Shown here: positions 40,187-50,007 of the stretch, one piece after another
Layout: each line of letters begins with the position of its first letter
Numbering within the stretch: position 1 is the stretch's first letter
NCBI GenBank assembly: GCA_937125455.1
Contig: CAKZLK010000057.1
Location: forward strand, 1-64,000
DNA: 64,000 bases
From: an uncultured Aequorivita sp.
Lineage (GTDB): Bacteria > Bacteroidota > Bacteroidia > Flavobacteriales > Flavobacteriaceae
Reading direction: 5' to 3'
The notes under the pieces: model-generated
What the model saw: only the letters and a program-made list of their open reading frames with translations
The model's database searches: none
Told to the model about the DNA's origin: nothing
Program-made: the position numbers and the translations under genes

Positions 40187-43120
40187 ATGAAAAAACAATT
40201 TCACGATTTTGAAAGGATATTTAAAGGTGAATTTTTCACGGACTCCTTACATACTGCACTATATGCAACAGATGCTTCCGTTTATCGAAAAGTCCCATTA
40301 GCTGTAGCCTACCCAAAAAATGAAGAAGCAATTAAACAACTAATTGCGTTTGCTTCAGAAACTGGTACATCGCTTATTCCACGCACTGCCGGAACTTCAC
40401 TTGCTGGTCAATGTGTGGGAGACGGAATTGTGGTAGATGTTTCAAAATATTTTACTAAAATTCTTTCGATAGATAAGGAAAAACGAACCGTTACACTCCA
40501 ACCAGGTATTATCAGGGATGAACTGAATGCCTATTTAAAACCATTCGGACTTTTTTTCGGACCAAATACTTCTACAAGCAATCGTTGTATGATTGGAGGA
40601 ATGGTGGGAAATAACAGTAGCGGCACAACTTCAATTCAATATGGAGTAACGCGTGATAAAGTTTTAAAGCTTAAAACAATTCTTTCCGATGGGAGTGAAG
40701 CCATTTTTGAAACACTTTCTGAAGAAGCATTTTTTGAAAAAAAGGAATTGAATTCTTTGGAAGGAAAAATATACAAGACCCTTTACAATGAATTAATTTC
40801 AGAAGTAACGCAAAAAGAAATTATAAAAGAGTTTCCTAAGCCTGAAATACACCGAAGAAACACAGGATATGCTGTTGATAGCCTATTGAATACTTCCGTT
40901 TTTAGTGAACATACTGAAGAAATCAACTTGTGTAAACTACTTTGCGGTAGTGAAGGAACACTTGCTTTTACAACAGAAATCACACTCCAATTAGATCTGT
41001 TACCGCCACAATTAACAGTTATGGTTGCAACGCATTACGAAACACTGGAAGCTTGTTTAAATGATGTGATTGTAGCTATGCAACACAACCTGTTCACTTG
41101 CGAAATGATGGACAATGTAATTCTGGATTGCACCAAGCAAAACAAAACGTATGAACCCTATCGTTTTTTTGTAAAAGGCAATCCAAAAGCAATTCTTTTG
41201 CTTGAATTAAAAAGCCATTCAGAACAAGATTTAAATAGACAGACAGAAGCTTTGCTGGAGTCATTAAAAATTTCAACGCAAAGTTACCATAGCCCCATTT
41301 TGAGAGGTGAAGAAATTGATATGGCACTCGAACTCCGAAAAGCTGGCCTAGGTCTTTTGGGAAATATGGTTGGAGACCGGAAAGCAGTTGCCTGCATTGA
41401 AGATACCGCAGTGGCTTTGGAAGATTTGCCCGCATATATTAGTGAATTTTCAGCTCTAATGAAAAAGTATGGTCAACATGCAGTTTACTATGCACATGCT
41501 GGTGCAGGGGAGCTCCATCTGCGGCCTATTCTCAATTTGAAGAAAAAAGAGGATGTGGCATATTTCAGAAAAATAACAACAGATGTAGCTTTGCTTTGCA
41601 AAAAGTACAAAGGCTCCTTTTCTGGCGAGCATGGTGATGGTATTGTACGGGCAGAGTTTATCCCATTAATGATTGGTGAAAACAATTATCATCTTTTAAA
41701 ACGAATTAAAACTGCTTTTGATAGGCAAAACATTTTCAATCCCGGGAAAATTGTAGATGCATATAAAATGGATGAATCCCTTCGATATGAAATAGACAGG
41801 GGAGAGCCCAACATTGAGACACTAATGGATTTCAGTGATTCCGGAGGCATTCTGCGTTTAGCTGAAAAATGCAATGGTAGCGGTGATTGTAGAAAAAGCG
41901 CTGAAGCTCCTGGAGCAATGTGCCCAAGCTATCATGCCACAAAAAACGAGAAAGATACCACACGTGCACGAGCAAATGCATTGCGAGAAATATTGACAAA
42001 TAATCAAGCGGTCAATAAATTTGATTCTAAGGAATTAAAAAATGTTTTTGATCTATGTATAAGTTGTAAGGCTTGCGCTAGCGAATGTCCAAGTAATGTT
42101 GATATTAGCACTACTAAGGCTGAGTTTTTATATCAATACAACAAACTAAATGGTGTTTCTGTTTCGAATAAATTATTTGGGAAAAGTTCCAAACTAAATA
42201 AAATAGCTTCGAGCGCTCCGAAGCTTTCAAATTGGTTTTTTGGTAATAAATTGACTTCAAAAATCATAAAAAACGTAGGAGGTATCCACCAAAATCGCTC
42301 CTTGCCAAAAGTTTCAATTAAAAGTTTTAGTAGGGATTTTAAAAATATTGAAAATCAAATATTTAATGAATTTTCAGTAAAATCTAAAAGTGATAAAAAT
42401 GTACTACTATTCGTTGATGAATTCAGTAACTATTTGGATTCAGAAATTGCGATGGATTCGTTCTTACTTCTGAAAGGTTTAGGTTATAATGTAACTGTAA
42501 TTGATAAATTGGACAGCGGTCGAGCTCTTATTTCAAAAGGCTTTTTGGAAGAGGCAAAAAAAGAAGCTAATACTAACATTGCTTTTTTAAAAGAAATGGT
42601 CTCTGGAGATATCCCGCTTATAGGCATTGAACCTTCTGCTATACTTTCATTTCGAGATGAATATCTTCGGATGGCAAACGATAAAATATCCGCTGAACAT
42701 ATTTCTAAAAATACTTTCTTGATTGAGGAGTTTTTGGCTGCTGAATTAAAAAAAGGAAACATATCCTCAGCACAGTTCACTTCTGAAGAAAAGGAAATTA
42801 AGATCCATGTGCATTGCCATCAAAAATCACTCAGTAACCAAAAAGTGACTTTTGATATTTTAAATCTTCCTCAAAATTATAGACCAATTATTATTCCTTC
42901 GGGTTGTTGTGGAATGGCTGGAAGCTTTGGATATGAAAAGGAACATTACGAAGTGAGCATGAAAATTGGTGAACTAAAACTTTTTCCTACGATTAGAAAA
43001 TCTTCGGAAGATTTTGTTATTGCTGCCAACGGCACCAGCTGTAGGCATCAAATTTTGGATGGTACTGGAAGATCTGCGCTTCATCCAATAACCATTTTGA
43101 AAAATGCTTTAAAAAAATAA
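40187..43120 (+). CDS. FAD-linked oxidase fused to (Fe-S)/CCG-domain region (GlcD/DLD-type plus GlpC-like)
   Basis: FAD_binding_4 (PRTAGTSLAGQCVGDGIVVDVS...GGMVGNNSSGTTSIQYGVTRD), FSGEHGDGIVR, CISCKACASECPSNVD, GCCGMAGSFGYEKEHYEVSMKIGE. Confidence 0.93.
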   Translation: MKKQFHDFERIFKGEFFTDSLHTALYATDASVYRKVPLAVAYPKNEEAIKQLIAFASETGTSLIPRTAGTSLAGQCVGDGIVVDVSKYFTKILSIDKEKRTVTLQPGIIRDELNAYLKPFGLFFGPNTSTSNRCMIGGMVGNNSSGTTSIQYGVTRDKVLKLKTILSDGSEAIFETLSEEAFFEKKELNSLEGKIYKTLYNELISEVTQKEIIKEFPKPEIHRRNTGYAVDSLLNTSVFSEHTEEINLCKLLCGSEGTLAFTTEITLQLDLLPPQLTVMVATHYETLEACLNDVIVAMQHNLFTCEMMDNVILDCTKQNKTYEPYRFFVKGNPKAILLLELKSHSEQDLNRQTEALLESLKISTQSYHSPILRGEEIDMALELRKAGLGLLGNMVGDRKAVACIEDTAVALEDLPAYISEFSALMKKYGQHAVYYAHAGAGELHLRPILNLKKKEDVAYFRKITTDVALLCKKYKGSFSGEHGDGIVRAEFIPLMIGENNYHLLKRIKTAFDRQNIFNPGKIVDAYKMDESLRYEIDRGEPNIETLMDFSDSGGILRLAEKCNGSGDCRKSAEAPGAMCPSYHATKNEKDTTRARANALREILTNNQAVNKFDSKELKNVFDLCISCKACASECPSNVDISTTKAEFLYQYNKLNGVSVSNKLFGKSSKLNKIASSAPKLSNWFFGNKLTSKIIKNVGGIHQNRSLPKVSIKSFSRDFKNIENQIFNEFSVKSKSDKNVLLFVDEFSNYLDSEIAMDSFLLLKGLGYNVTVIDKLDSGRALISKGFLEEAKKEANTNIAFLKEMVSGDIPLIGIEPSAILSFRDEYLRMANDKISAEHISKNTFLIEEFLAAELKKGNISSAQFTSEEKEIKIHVHCHQKSLSNQKVTFDILNLPQNYRPIIIPSGCCGMAGSFGYEKEHYEVSMKIGELKLFPTIRKSSEDFVIAANGTSCRHQILDGTGRSALHPITILKNALKK

Positions 43121-43121
43121 T

Positions 43122-43958
43122 TCACAACATCGTTTTAAACGCTTTCATTGCAGCTACCATATTTTCAAAACCATCATTTTCTTCTTCAAGTAGCGCATCT
43201 TCCGGAATTAAAACATGTTGCCGATCGTGATAGGAATATAAATTCCAGCGTTCGTTATTATATTCCAAAGCTGTTAGATTTTCTACCCAATCGCCACTGT
43301 TTAGATATTCACAACTCCCTTTTGGAGTAAAAATTTCCTTCATACAGGGTTGATGGATATGGCCACAAACCACATAATCAAACTCATTGTCAATTGCCAA
43401 ATCGGTCGCAGTGGTTTCAAAGTCATCAATAAATTTAACAGCACTCTTTACACTGTTCTTTATTTTTTTTGATAACGAATATTTTTCGCGTCCAGCCTTT
43501 TCTAGAAAATAATTTATAAGCCTGTTTAAAAGGATTAAAAGATCATAGCCCCAACCGCCTAGTTTCGCAATCCATTTGGCATGTTGTATTGAAGCATCAA
43601 AAACATCACCGTGAAAAAACCAAGCCTTTTTTCCATCAAGATTGAGCAATAACTTATCAATTATTTGAATATTGCCCATTTTGGTATTGCTAAACCTACG
43701 TAGTTTTTCGTCGTGATTTCCAGTTATATAATATACTTTGGTGCCTTTTGTTGCAAACGATAATAGCTTTTTGATTATCAAAAGATGTGCCTTGGGGAAA
43801 TAGCGTTTTCGAAATTGCCAGATATCAATTATATCACCATTTAAAATAATTTTTTTTGGCTTTATGGAGTTCAAGTAATGCAGAAGTTCTTTAGCGTGGC
43901 AGCCATACGTCCCTAAATGGACATCAGATATTACGACAATTTCAACCTTCCTTTTCAA
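43122..43958 (-). CDS. UDP-2,3-diacylglucosamine diphosphatase-like metallophosphoesterase (LpxH family)
   Basis: ISDVHLGTYG, NGDIIDIWQF, YITGNHDEKLRRF, FFHGDVFD, VVCGHIHQP. Confidence 0.88.
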   Translation of the reverse strand: MKRKVEIVVISDVHLGTYGCHAKELLHYLNSIKPKKIILNGDIIDIWQFRKRYFPKAHLLIIKKLLSFATKGTKVYYITGNHDEKLRRFSNTKMGNIQIIDKLLLNLDGKKAWFFHGDVFDASIQHAKWIAKLGGWGYDLLILLNRLINYFLEKAGREKYSLSKKIKNSVKSAVKFIDDFETTATDLAIDNEFDYVVCGHIHQPCMKEIFTPKGSCEYLNSGDWVENLTALEYNNERWNLYSYHDRQHVLIPEDALLEEENDGFENMVAAMKAFKTML

Positions 43959-44128
43959 ATACGAATAATTTATTCAAATTTCTAAATTTTAAGAAGCAAA
44001 CGTTTTACTACAATGTTACGATTGTTTGGCTTTATGGTTATTTGATTTGCTGAATGTTTCCGAAATATTAAGAACAGTGTTATTTTCATTATTCATCCCT
44101 ATCAATTACATTTGTTGAAAAGCAAAAT

Positions 44129-45193
44129 ATGGCGGGCAATTCCTTCGGAAAAATCTTTAAACTTAGCTCCTTTGGCGAATCGCACGGACTAGCCATTGGA
44201 GGAATTATAGATGGTTGTCCAGCGGGTCTTTTACTTGACTTTAATGCGATTGCCATTGAGATGCAACGCAGAAAACCAGGCCAATCTAGCATAGTTACAC
44301 AACGAAAAGAAGAGGATGAAGTGAAATTTCTTTCAGGAATATTTGAAGGAAAAACAACTGGGGCTCCTATTGGTTTCTTTATTGAAAATACCGATCAAAA
44401 AAGCAAGGATTATAGTCATATTAAAGATATTTATCGCCCTTCACATGCCGATTATACCTATGATAAAAAATATGGAATCCGTGATTATCTCGGTGGTGGC
44501 CGTTCTTCAGCACGTGAAACAGCATGCAGAGTTGTGGCAGGCGCGATAGCAAAGCAACTGCTAAAGGATATAAAAATCACCGCCTATGTCTCTGCTGTGG
44601 GTGAAATGGAACTGAAAAAACACTATTCCGAACTTGACTTTTCTGAAATCGAAAAAAACCCTGTTAGGTGTGCTGATGGAGAAATGGCTTCAAAAATGGA
44701 AGATTATATAAAGTCCATTCGAAAGGAAGGTGATACTGTTGGAGGAATTATAACTTGTGTCATCCAAAATGTGCCTATTGGTTTAGGCGAACCTGTTTTT
44801 GATAAACTTCACGCAGAGTTGGGAAAAGCAATGCTCTCCATAAACGCTGTAAAGGGTTTTGAGTATGGTAGCGGTTTTGCGGGAACCCAAATGAAAGGGA
44901 GTAAACATAATGATGCTTTTAATAAAGATGGAAGTACAAAAAGCAATCACAGTGGTGGAATTCAAGGTGGAATAAGCAATGGCGAAGACATTTATTTTAA
45001 AGTTGCTTTTAAACCCGTGGCCACCATTATGCAAAAACAGGAAACAATTGATAACAAAGGGGAGAAAGCTATAGCTGAAGGGAAAGGGCGTCACGACCCA
45101 TGTGTTGTACCTCGAGCCGTACCCATTGTTGAAGCAATGACGGCATTAGTTTTGGCAGATTTTCACCTATTGAATAAAATTTCAAGGCTTTAA
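44129..45193 (+). CDS. aroC: Chorismate synthase
   Basis: [93 protein letters not shown]. Confidence 0.97.
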   Translation: MAGNSFGKIFKLSSFGESHGLAIGGIIDGCPAGLLLDFNAIAIEMQRRKPGQSSIVTQRKEEDEVKFLSGIFEGKTTGAPIGFFIENTDQKSKDYSHIKDIYRPSHADYTYDKKYGIRDYLGGGRSSARETACRVVAGAIAKQLLKDIKITAYVSAVGEMELKKHYSELDFSEIEKNPVRCADGEMASKMEDYIKSIRKEGDTVGGIITCVIQNVPIGLGEPVFDKLHAELGKAMLSINAVKGFEYGSGFAGTQMKGSKHNDAFNKDGSTKSNHSGGIQGGISNGEDIYFKVAFKPVATIMQKQETIDNKGEKAIAEGKGRHDPCVVPRAVPIVEAMTALVLADFHLLNKISRL

Positions 45194-45208
45194 AAAATTA
45201 CAATTTAT

Positions 45209-46654
45209 ATGAAAAAACTCGCGCTACACTGGAAAATCATAATCGGACTCGTTTTAGGTATAATTTGGGCATTGCTTTCCAGCCAATTGGGATGGAGTGA
45301 ATTTACCATTAATTGGATAGCGCCGTTTGGTAAAATTTTTATCAACCTTTTAAAGTTGATTGCGGTTCCTTTGGTTTTGGTCTCAATTATTAGTGGAGTA
45401 GCCAACATTGGAGATCCATCTAGTTTGGGAAGAATGGGAGGAAAAACCCTTTTGGCATATTTAATTACTACGTTGTTTGCTGTAAGCTTAGGCCTTTTGC
45501 TGGTAAACGTTATACAACCTGGAAAGTTGATTGATGAACAAAGCCGAATTGATAATCGCATAAGTTATGAACTCTGGGCGGCTTCAGAAGGCCATCAAAT
45601 AAAGGATGGGGTTAATTATTTGCAAGACCCTGCATTTTTTGAACGAGCACAAAAAATCACTGATCTTTCAAAAGGAGAACTAAAGGATGCTTCTGTGACC
45701 GAAAAGATGCAGACCGCTGAAAAAACTAAAGAATCCACACCATTACAGCCTTTAGTTGATTTAGTTCCAGAAAACTTTTTCTTCTCATTGACAAATAATG
45801 GCTTGATGCTCCAAATTATTTTCTTTGGAATATTTTTTGGAGTTTGTCTTTTGCTTATCCCGAATGAAAAATCACATCCGGTAACTGCCTTTATGGATAG
45901 TGCCATGGAGGTTTTCCTAAAAATGGTTGATTTGGTGATGCAGGCAGCGCCTTTCTTCGTTTTTGCACTTTTGGCAGGTGTTGTAAGCAAAATGGCTGGC
46001 GACGATATTGGAAAAGTGTATGAAATATTTAAAGGCTTGAGTTGGTATTCGCTCACGGTATTTTTAGGGTTAATGTTGATGATTTTTATTGTCTACCCTT
46101 TATTAATGAAACTTTTCGTAAAAAAAATACCTTACAAAGGATTTTTTAAAGCAATGGCACCAGCCCAAACTTTGGCCTTTTCAACTTCAAGTAGTGCCGC
46201 CACACTGCCCGTGACCATGGAATGTGTTGAAGAAAATCTAGGAGTGGATAAAAAAATAACCAGTTTTGTCCTGCCTATTGGTGCTACTGTAAATATGGAT
46301 GGAACTTGTCTTTATCAAGCTATTGCAGTTGTATTTCTTGCGCAGTTGCACATGATAGACCTAACATTTGGACAACAATTAACAATTGTACTTACAGCTA
46401 CTTTAGCCTCCATCGGCTCCGCTGCGGTGCCAAGTGCTGGTTTGGTGATGCTTATTATTGTTTTGGAATCTGTTGGACTGAACCCAGCTTGGATAGCAAT
46501 TATCTTTCCAGTGGATAGAATTTTGGATATGTTCCGAACAGTTGTTAATGTTACCGGTGATGCCACAGTATGTACCATTATTGCCAAAGGCGAAGGAATG
46601 CTCAATTATGATCCACAGGAAAACCCTTCCGAAACCTTCGATTTGGACTCATAA
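45209..46654 (+). CDS. Dicarboxylate/amino acid:cation symporter (DAACS family)
   Basis: SSSAATLPVTMECVEENLGVDKKITSFVLPIGATVNMDGTCLYQAIAVVFLAQ; ILDMFRTVVNVTGDATVCTIIAKGEG. Confidence 0.95.
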   Translation: MKKLALHWKIIIGLVLGIIWALLSSQLGWSEFTINWIAPFGKIFINLLKLIAVPLVLVSIISGVANIGDPSSLGRMGGKTLLAYLITTLFAVSLGLLLVNVIQPGKLIDEQSRIDNRISYELWAASEGHQIKDGVNYLQDPAFFERAQKITDLSKGELKDASVTEKMQTAEKTKESTPLQPLVDLVPENFFFSLTNNGLMLQIIFFGIFFGVCLLLIPNEKSHPVTAFMDSAMEVFLKMVDLVMQAAPFFVFALLAGVVSKMAGDDIGKVYEIFKGLSWYSLTVFLGLMLMIFIVYPLLMKLFVKKIPYKGFFKAMAPAQTLAFSTSSSAATLPVTMECVEENLGVDKKITSFVLPIGATVNMDGTCLYQAIAVVFLAQLHMIDLTFGQQLTIVLTATLASIGSAAVPSAGLVMLIIVLESVGLNPAWIAIIFPVDRILDMFRTVVNVTGDATVCTIIAKGEGMLNYDPQENPSETFDLDS

Positions 46655-46731
46655 TACATATAAAATTTGATTATCGTTTTTTGATTATTTAATGTTTTTC
46701 AAAAATAAAATATGTGCAAACTAAACTTGTA

Positions 46732-46747
46732 AATCACTTAAGTGATT
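46732..46747. promoter_or_regulatory. 16-bp perfect palindrome, candidate operator
   Basis: AATCACTTAAGTGATT is identical to its reverse complement; lies in the 46655-46883 intergenic region. Confidence 0.3.
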
Positions 46748-46883
46748 AAAATTTAACACTTTAACTTTTTGAAAAAAGAATATTTTTTATTAGTTTAGAT
46801 TATCACTTCTCCCCGGGAACAAATGCCCGATCTAATATTTTTTTTTGAATTTACCTTCTTAGCTGTGACTAAATATCATAGTT

Positions 46884-47672
46884 ATGAAAACAATTGTCTT
46901 AGTTTTTTGTGCTGGCTTTACAATCTGGAATGTATTTGGCCAGGTGGGGATTGGAACAGTAAACCCCAGTAGTTCTTCAATGCTTGAAGTTAGTAGTACC
47001 TCTGATGGCGGTGTTACTTATAAAGGTATAATGCCGCCGCGGGTGGAAGTTGCTGCAGAACGTGATTTAATAAATCCTTCCACTAACGATATTGGTTTAA
47101 TGATTTTTGTAGAGTCTATTGGATGTCTGCAAATTTGGAACGGCACAAATTGGGAAAATATTTATTGCTTAGATAAAATAGCCGTTGAACCTTGGATCAA
47201 TGAATTCCATTATGACAATGTTGGTGGAGACGTTGGCGAGTTTGTTGAGATTGCAGGACCAACAGGTTTAGATTTGAGCAATTATCGATTATTATTTTAT
47301 AATGGAGCAAATGGAACTGTTTATTACGGGCTCACTTTATCAGGAATAATTGACAATGAATCTAATAACTTTGGCGCAGTGAGTTTTCTATATAACAATA
47401 TCCAAAATGGCCCTGATGGTATTGCTTTGATTAAAATTTCCAACAGTGAAGTTCTTCAATTTATAAGTTATGAAGGTTCTTTTCTTGCCACTGCAAATGT
47501 TGCAGATGGTTTAATGTCAATAGATATTGGCGTTCAAGAATCTGATGCCACAACACCAATTGGTTATTCATTGCAACTCACGGGAACGGGTAATTCATAT
47601 GGTGACTTTAACTGGAATGCTCCAGCAGATGATTCACCGGGAGATTTGAATGTTGGGCAAATAATCAATTAA
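46884..47672 (+). CDS. Secreted protein with VGIGT-x-NP fibre-like N-terminus and lamin-tail-domain-like region
   Basis: Signal peptide then QVGIGTVNPSSSSMLEVSSTSDGGVTYKGIMPPRV; WINEFHYDNVGGDVGEFVEIAGPTGLDLSNYRLLFYNGANG resembles LTD domains. Confidence 0.7.
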   Translation: MKTIVLVFCAGFTIWNVFGQVGIGTVNPSSSSMLEVSSTSDGGVTYKGIMPPRVEVAAERDLINPSTNDIGLMIFVESIGCLQIWNGTNWENIYCLDKIAVEPWINEFHYDNVGGDVGEFVEIAGPTGLDLSNYRLLFYNGANGTVYYGLTLSGIIDNESNNFGAVSFLYNNIQNGPDGIALIKISNSEVLQFISYEGSFLATANVADGLMSIDIGVQESDATTPIGYSLQLTGTGNSYGDFNWNAPADDSPGDLNVGQIIN

Positions 47673-47707
47673 AAGAAGCGGCGATGCATTGATGCATCGC
47701 CGCTTTT
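47671..47707. terminator. Strong bidirectional hairpin terminator between convergent genes
   Basis: AAAAGAAGCGGCGATGCATTGATGCATCGCCGCTTTT. Confidence 0.9.
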
Positions 47708-47711
47708 AAAT

Positions 47712-49817
47712 TTACAAATAAACCTTTTTAAACTTTGGATATTTCACAGTATAGGTAAACTCCTTTTTCTCTGAAGCATTCGCTTGAAGCTCAATTTTCC
47801 AACGCATAATCCCTGTTTTATCATTGTATTCGGAAGAACCTGTTTCAATATCTTCCACTTTAATTTCCTTGTTTTCAGAAATTGGAATTCTATCTTCTAC
47901 AACCAAGTTTATCGGCGTGTTTTTATTATTTTTCACTTCCAGTTTATATCCTTTATCAACAATTCTCGTTGCACCCAAAAAGGACTTGCTCTTAAAATTT
48001 TCCAGTTTTTCACGTTTCACTATTATATTTGGATCAATTCCCAAGGAAAGGTTCAAACTATCTGTTGTTGCTTGCGGATTGATAATTGATTTTCCTGCAT
48101 AACTTCCTTCAAAATAGATATTTGCTTCGCCGGTTAAAAGGTCAAATTTTTCCCAGTTTTTAATGGTTGCCGTAAGAAACACATTTTCGTTCAACTCTGG
48201 TGCTGCATAATATTGATAGTTTGCTGCAAGTTCGAAATTATCTACCTCTATCACGGTAATTTCTGCGTTGGATTTGATTGTGTATTTTTCTCTTATTTCG
48301 AAACGTGTATTGGTTATTCCAGTTTCTTTAATTGAAGTAGAAATTTCCTCAGGATTCTTTGTGGTAATTAAAACAACCCCATTTGCTCCACGAGAACCGT
48401 ATATTGCAGTTGCTGAAGCGTCTTTTAAAACTCTTATATCTGCAATTGAATTATCGTCTAAATACTGGACATCGCTTTCTGAAACTGGTTGGCCATCCAA
48501 AATATAGAGCGGGGAAGAACCCGATTTAATTGAGCCAATTCCTCTTATACGCACAAAAGTTCCTTGCCCAGGTCTTCCATTAGCGCCTGTTACTTGAACG
48601 CCCGCAGATTTTCCAGAAAGGGCTTTATCAAGCGAATTATTTGTTTTTCCATAACCAGTAACAACAACTTCCTCTAAAACAGCTCCGGGTTTTAAATTAA
48701 CATTTATTGCGCTTGCATAAATGGGAAACGTTTCAGTTTCAAAACCTACATAACTATAAGCAAGTTCACGGGAACCTTGAATATCCAAAGTATAATGTCC
48801 ATCAAAATCTGTTTGCGTACCGTTTGATGTTCCAACCTCTATCACATTTACTCCCGGCAACGGCAAACCCGTATCGTCGATAACAGTTCCGGTAACACGG
48901 CGGATCGTGGGGTTATATTTGTATTTGCTATTGCGAACGGGAGTTGTGCTTGCATAGCTTTTATTGTTGAAATTTAAATACTTCGGAAAAATTGAGGGCT
49001 TAATATTATTGGTATTTGGATCGCCCGTTGACAATATCACATTTACGTTTTCCCAATCCGTCCCGCTTTGTTGATATACATTGGCTTTATAAGAAAATTC
49101 AATAGGTGAGGAGGTATTTATCGCGCGAATATCATACAACGGAAACCAGCCCGCATTTTTAATATTGTACTTAATGTTCAAAACAAGGTTTGTGGGTTTT
49201 GGGGAATTAAGCTTCAAAGTTATTTCGCCACGCTGTTCTTTTTTGGAATCGTCCAACTTCAGTAGTTCGTTTTGATGGTCGGTGATTTTATTTTTTAAAT
49301 CGGTTATCAATTGATACTGTTTGTAAATAGCGTTTTTAATTTCTGTTGTTCGGTTTCTGCAATAAACTGACATTTCCTTAACTTTTTCAAGGGAAAGGTC
49401 CGTTGCGTCGCTATTGATTTTTTGGTTTTGCTGCAATAATTGCAATTCTTGCTTAAAACCGTCAATAACATTTTCCACCTCATTTTTTTGGGTTTCCAGA
49501 TTTTCCAAAGCATTTTTTAAAGTTTTGTATTCTTCTGAGACCTCTTTCTTTTCGAGATAATCTATATTGAATACTATTGAAAGAATGGAAGTATTTCCAA
49601 GACCCGAAATCTGAATACTATTCTCATCAATATCTGGAGAAAGGTTATTGAAAACAAAAATGTTTTCGCCTGAAATAAGGTTTACGGAAGAATTCCGCTC
49701 TATGGAAGCACCTTCCAAATAAACGGTAACTTTTTCAATTTTTGAAGTTGTAGGTTTTTCCGAATTCGCAAACAAAACGAAAGGAATTAAAACGAAGAAC
49801 AATGTAAGATTTTTCAT
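47712..49817 (-). CDS. MuiA-family (DUF4140/DUF4139) protein with internal carboxypeptidase-regulatory-like plus TonB plug insertion
   Basis: N-terminal SKIEKVTVYLEGASIERNSSVNL (DUF4140 type), coiled coil, WFPLYDIRAINTSSPIEFSYKANVYQQSGTDWENVNVILSTGDP (DUF4139 type); residues about 306-488 read VTGTVIDDTGLPLPGVNV...LEEVVVTGYG...RIRGIGSIKSGSSPLYILDGQPV...VLKDASATAIYGSRGANGVVLITTK; DUF4139 resumes to the C-terminus. Confidence 0.88.
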   Translation of the reverse strand: MKNLTLFFVLIPFVLFANSEKPTTSKIEKVTVYLEGASIERNSSVNLISGENIFVFNNLSPDIDENSIQISGLGNTSILSIVFNIDYLEKKEVSEEYKTLKNALENLETQKNEVENVIDGFKQELQLLQQNQKINSDATDLSLEKVKEMSVYCRNRTTEIKNAIYKQYQLITDLKNKITDHQNELLKLDDSKKEQRGEITLKLNSPKPTNLVLNIKYNIKNAGWFPLYDIRAINTSSPIEFSYKANVYQQSGTDWENVNVILSTGDPNTNNIKPSIFPKYLNFNNKSYASTTPVRNSKYKYNPTIRRVTGTVIDDTGLPLPGVNVIEVGTSNGTQTDFDGHYTLDIQGSRELAYSYVGFETETFPIYASAINVNLKPGAVLEEVVVTGYGKTNNSLDKALSGKSAGVQVTGANGRPGQGTFVRIRGIGSIKSGSSPLYILDGQPVSESDVQYLDDNSIADIRVLKDASATAIYGSRGANGVVLITTKNPEEISTSIKETGITNTRFEIREKYTIKSNAEITVIEVDNFELAANYQYYAAPELNENVFLTATIKNWEKFDLLTGEANIYFEGSYAGKSIINPQATTDSLNLSLGIDPNIIVKREKLENFKSKSFLGATRIVDKGYKLEVKNNKNTPINLVVEDRIPISENKEIKVEDIETGSSEYNDKTGIMRWKIELQANASEKKEFTYTVKYPKFKKVYL

Positions 49818-49954
49818 GGTAATGGTTTTTATTTGTTATGGAACCAAAACTATCACCACGCTTTTAAAATAAATAATCCCTTTGAGCAAAATAGACTTTT
49901 GAAGTAGGGAACTGGTATTACTGGTTATTTGGGGAATTAATCTTATAAAAAGAA

Positions 49955-49981
49955 AGCAGGCCCCAAAACAAAAGGCCTGCT
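49955..49981 (-). terminator. Hairpin terminator of the 50008-52896 gene
   Basis: AGCAGGCC...GGCCTGCT stem followed by a T-rich tract on the minus strand. Confidence 0.8.
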
Positions 49982-50007
49982 CTACTATCTAAATCTAATT
50001 ATGAAAA

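Noticed and set aside
45616-46056. 146-aa minus-strand ORF
   Set aside because: Antisense to the DAACS symporter gene; no domain signature.
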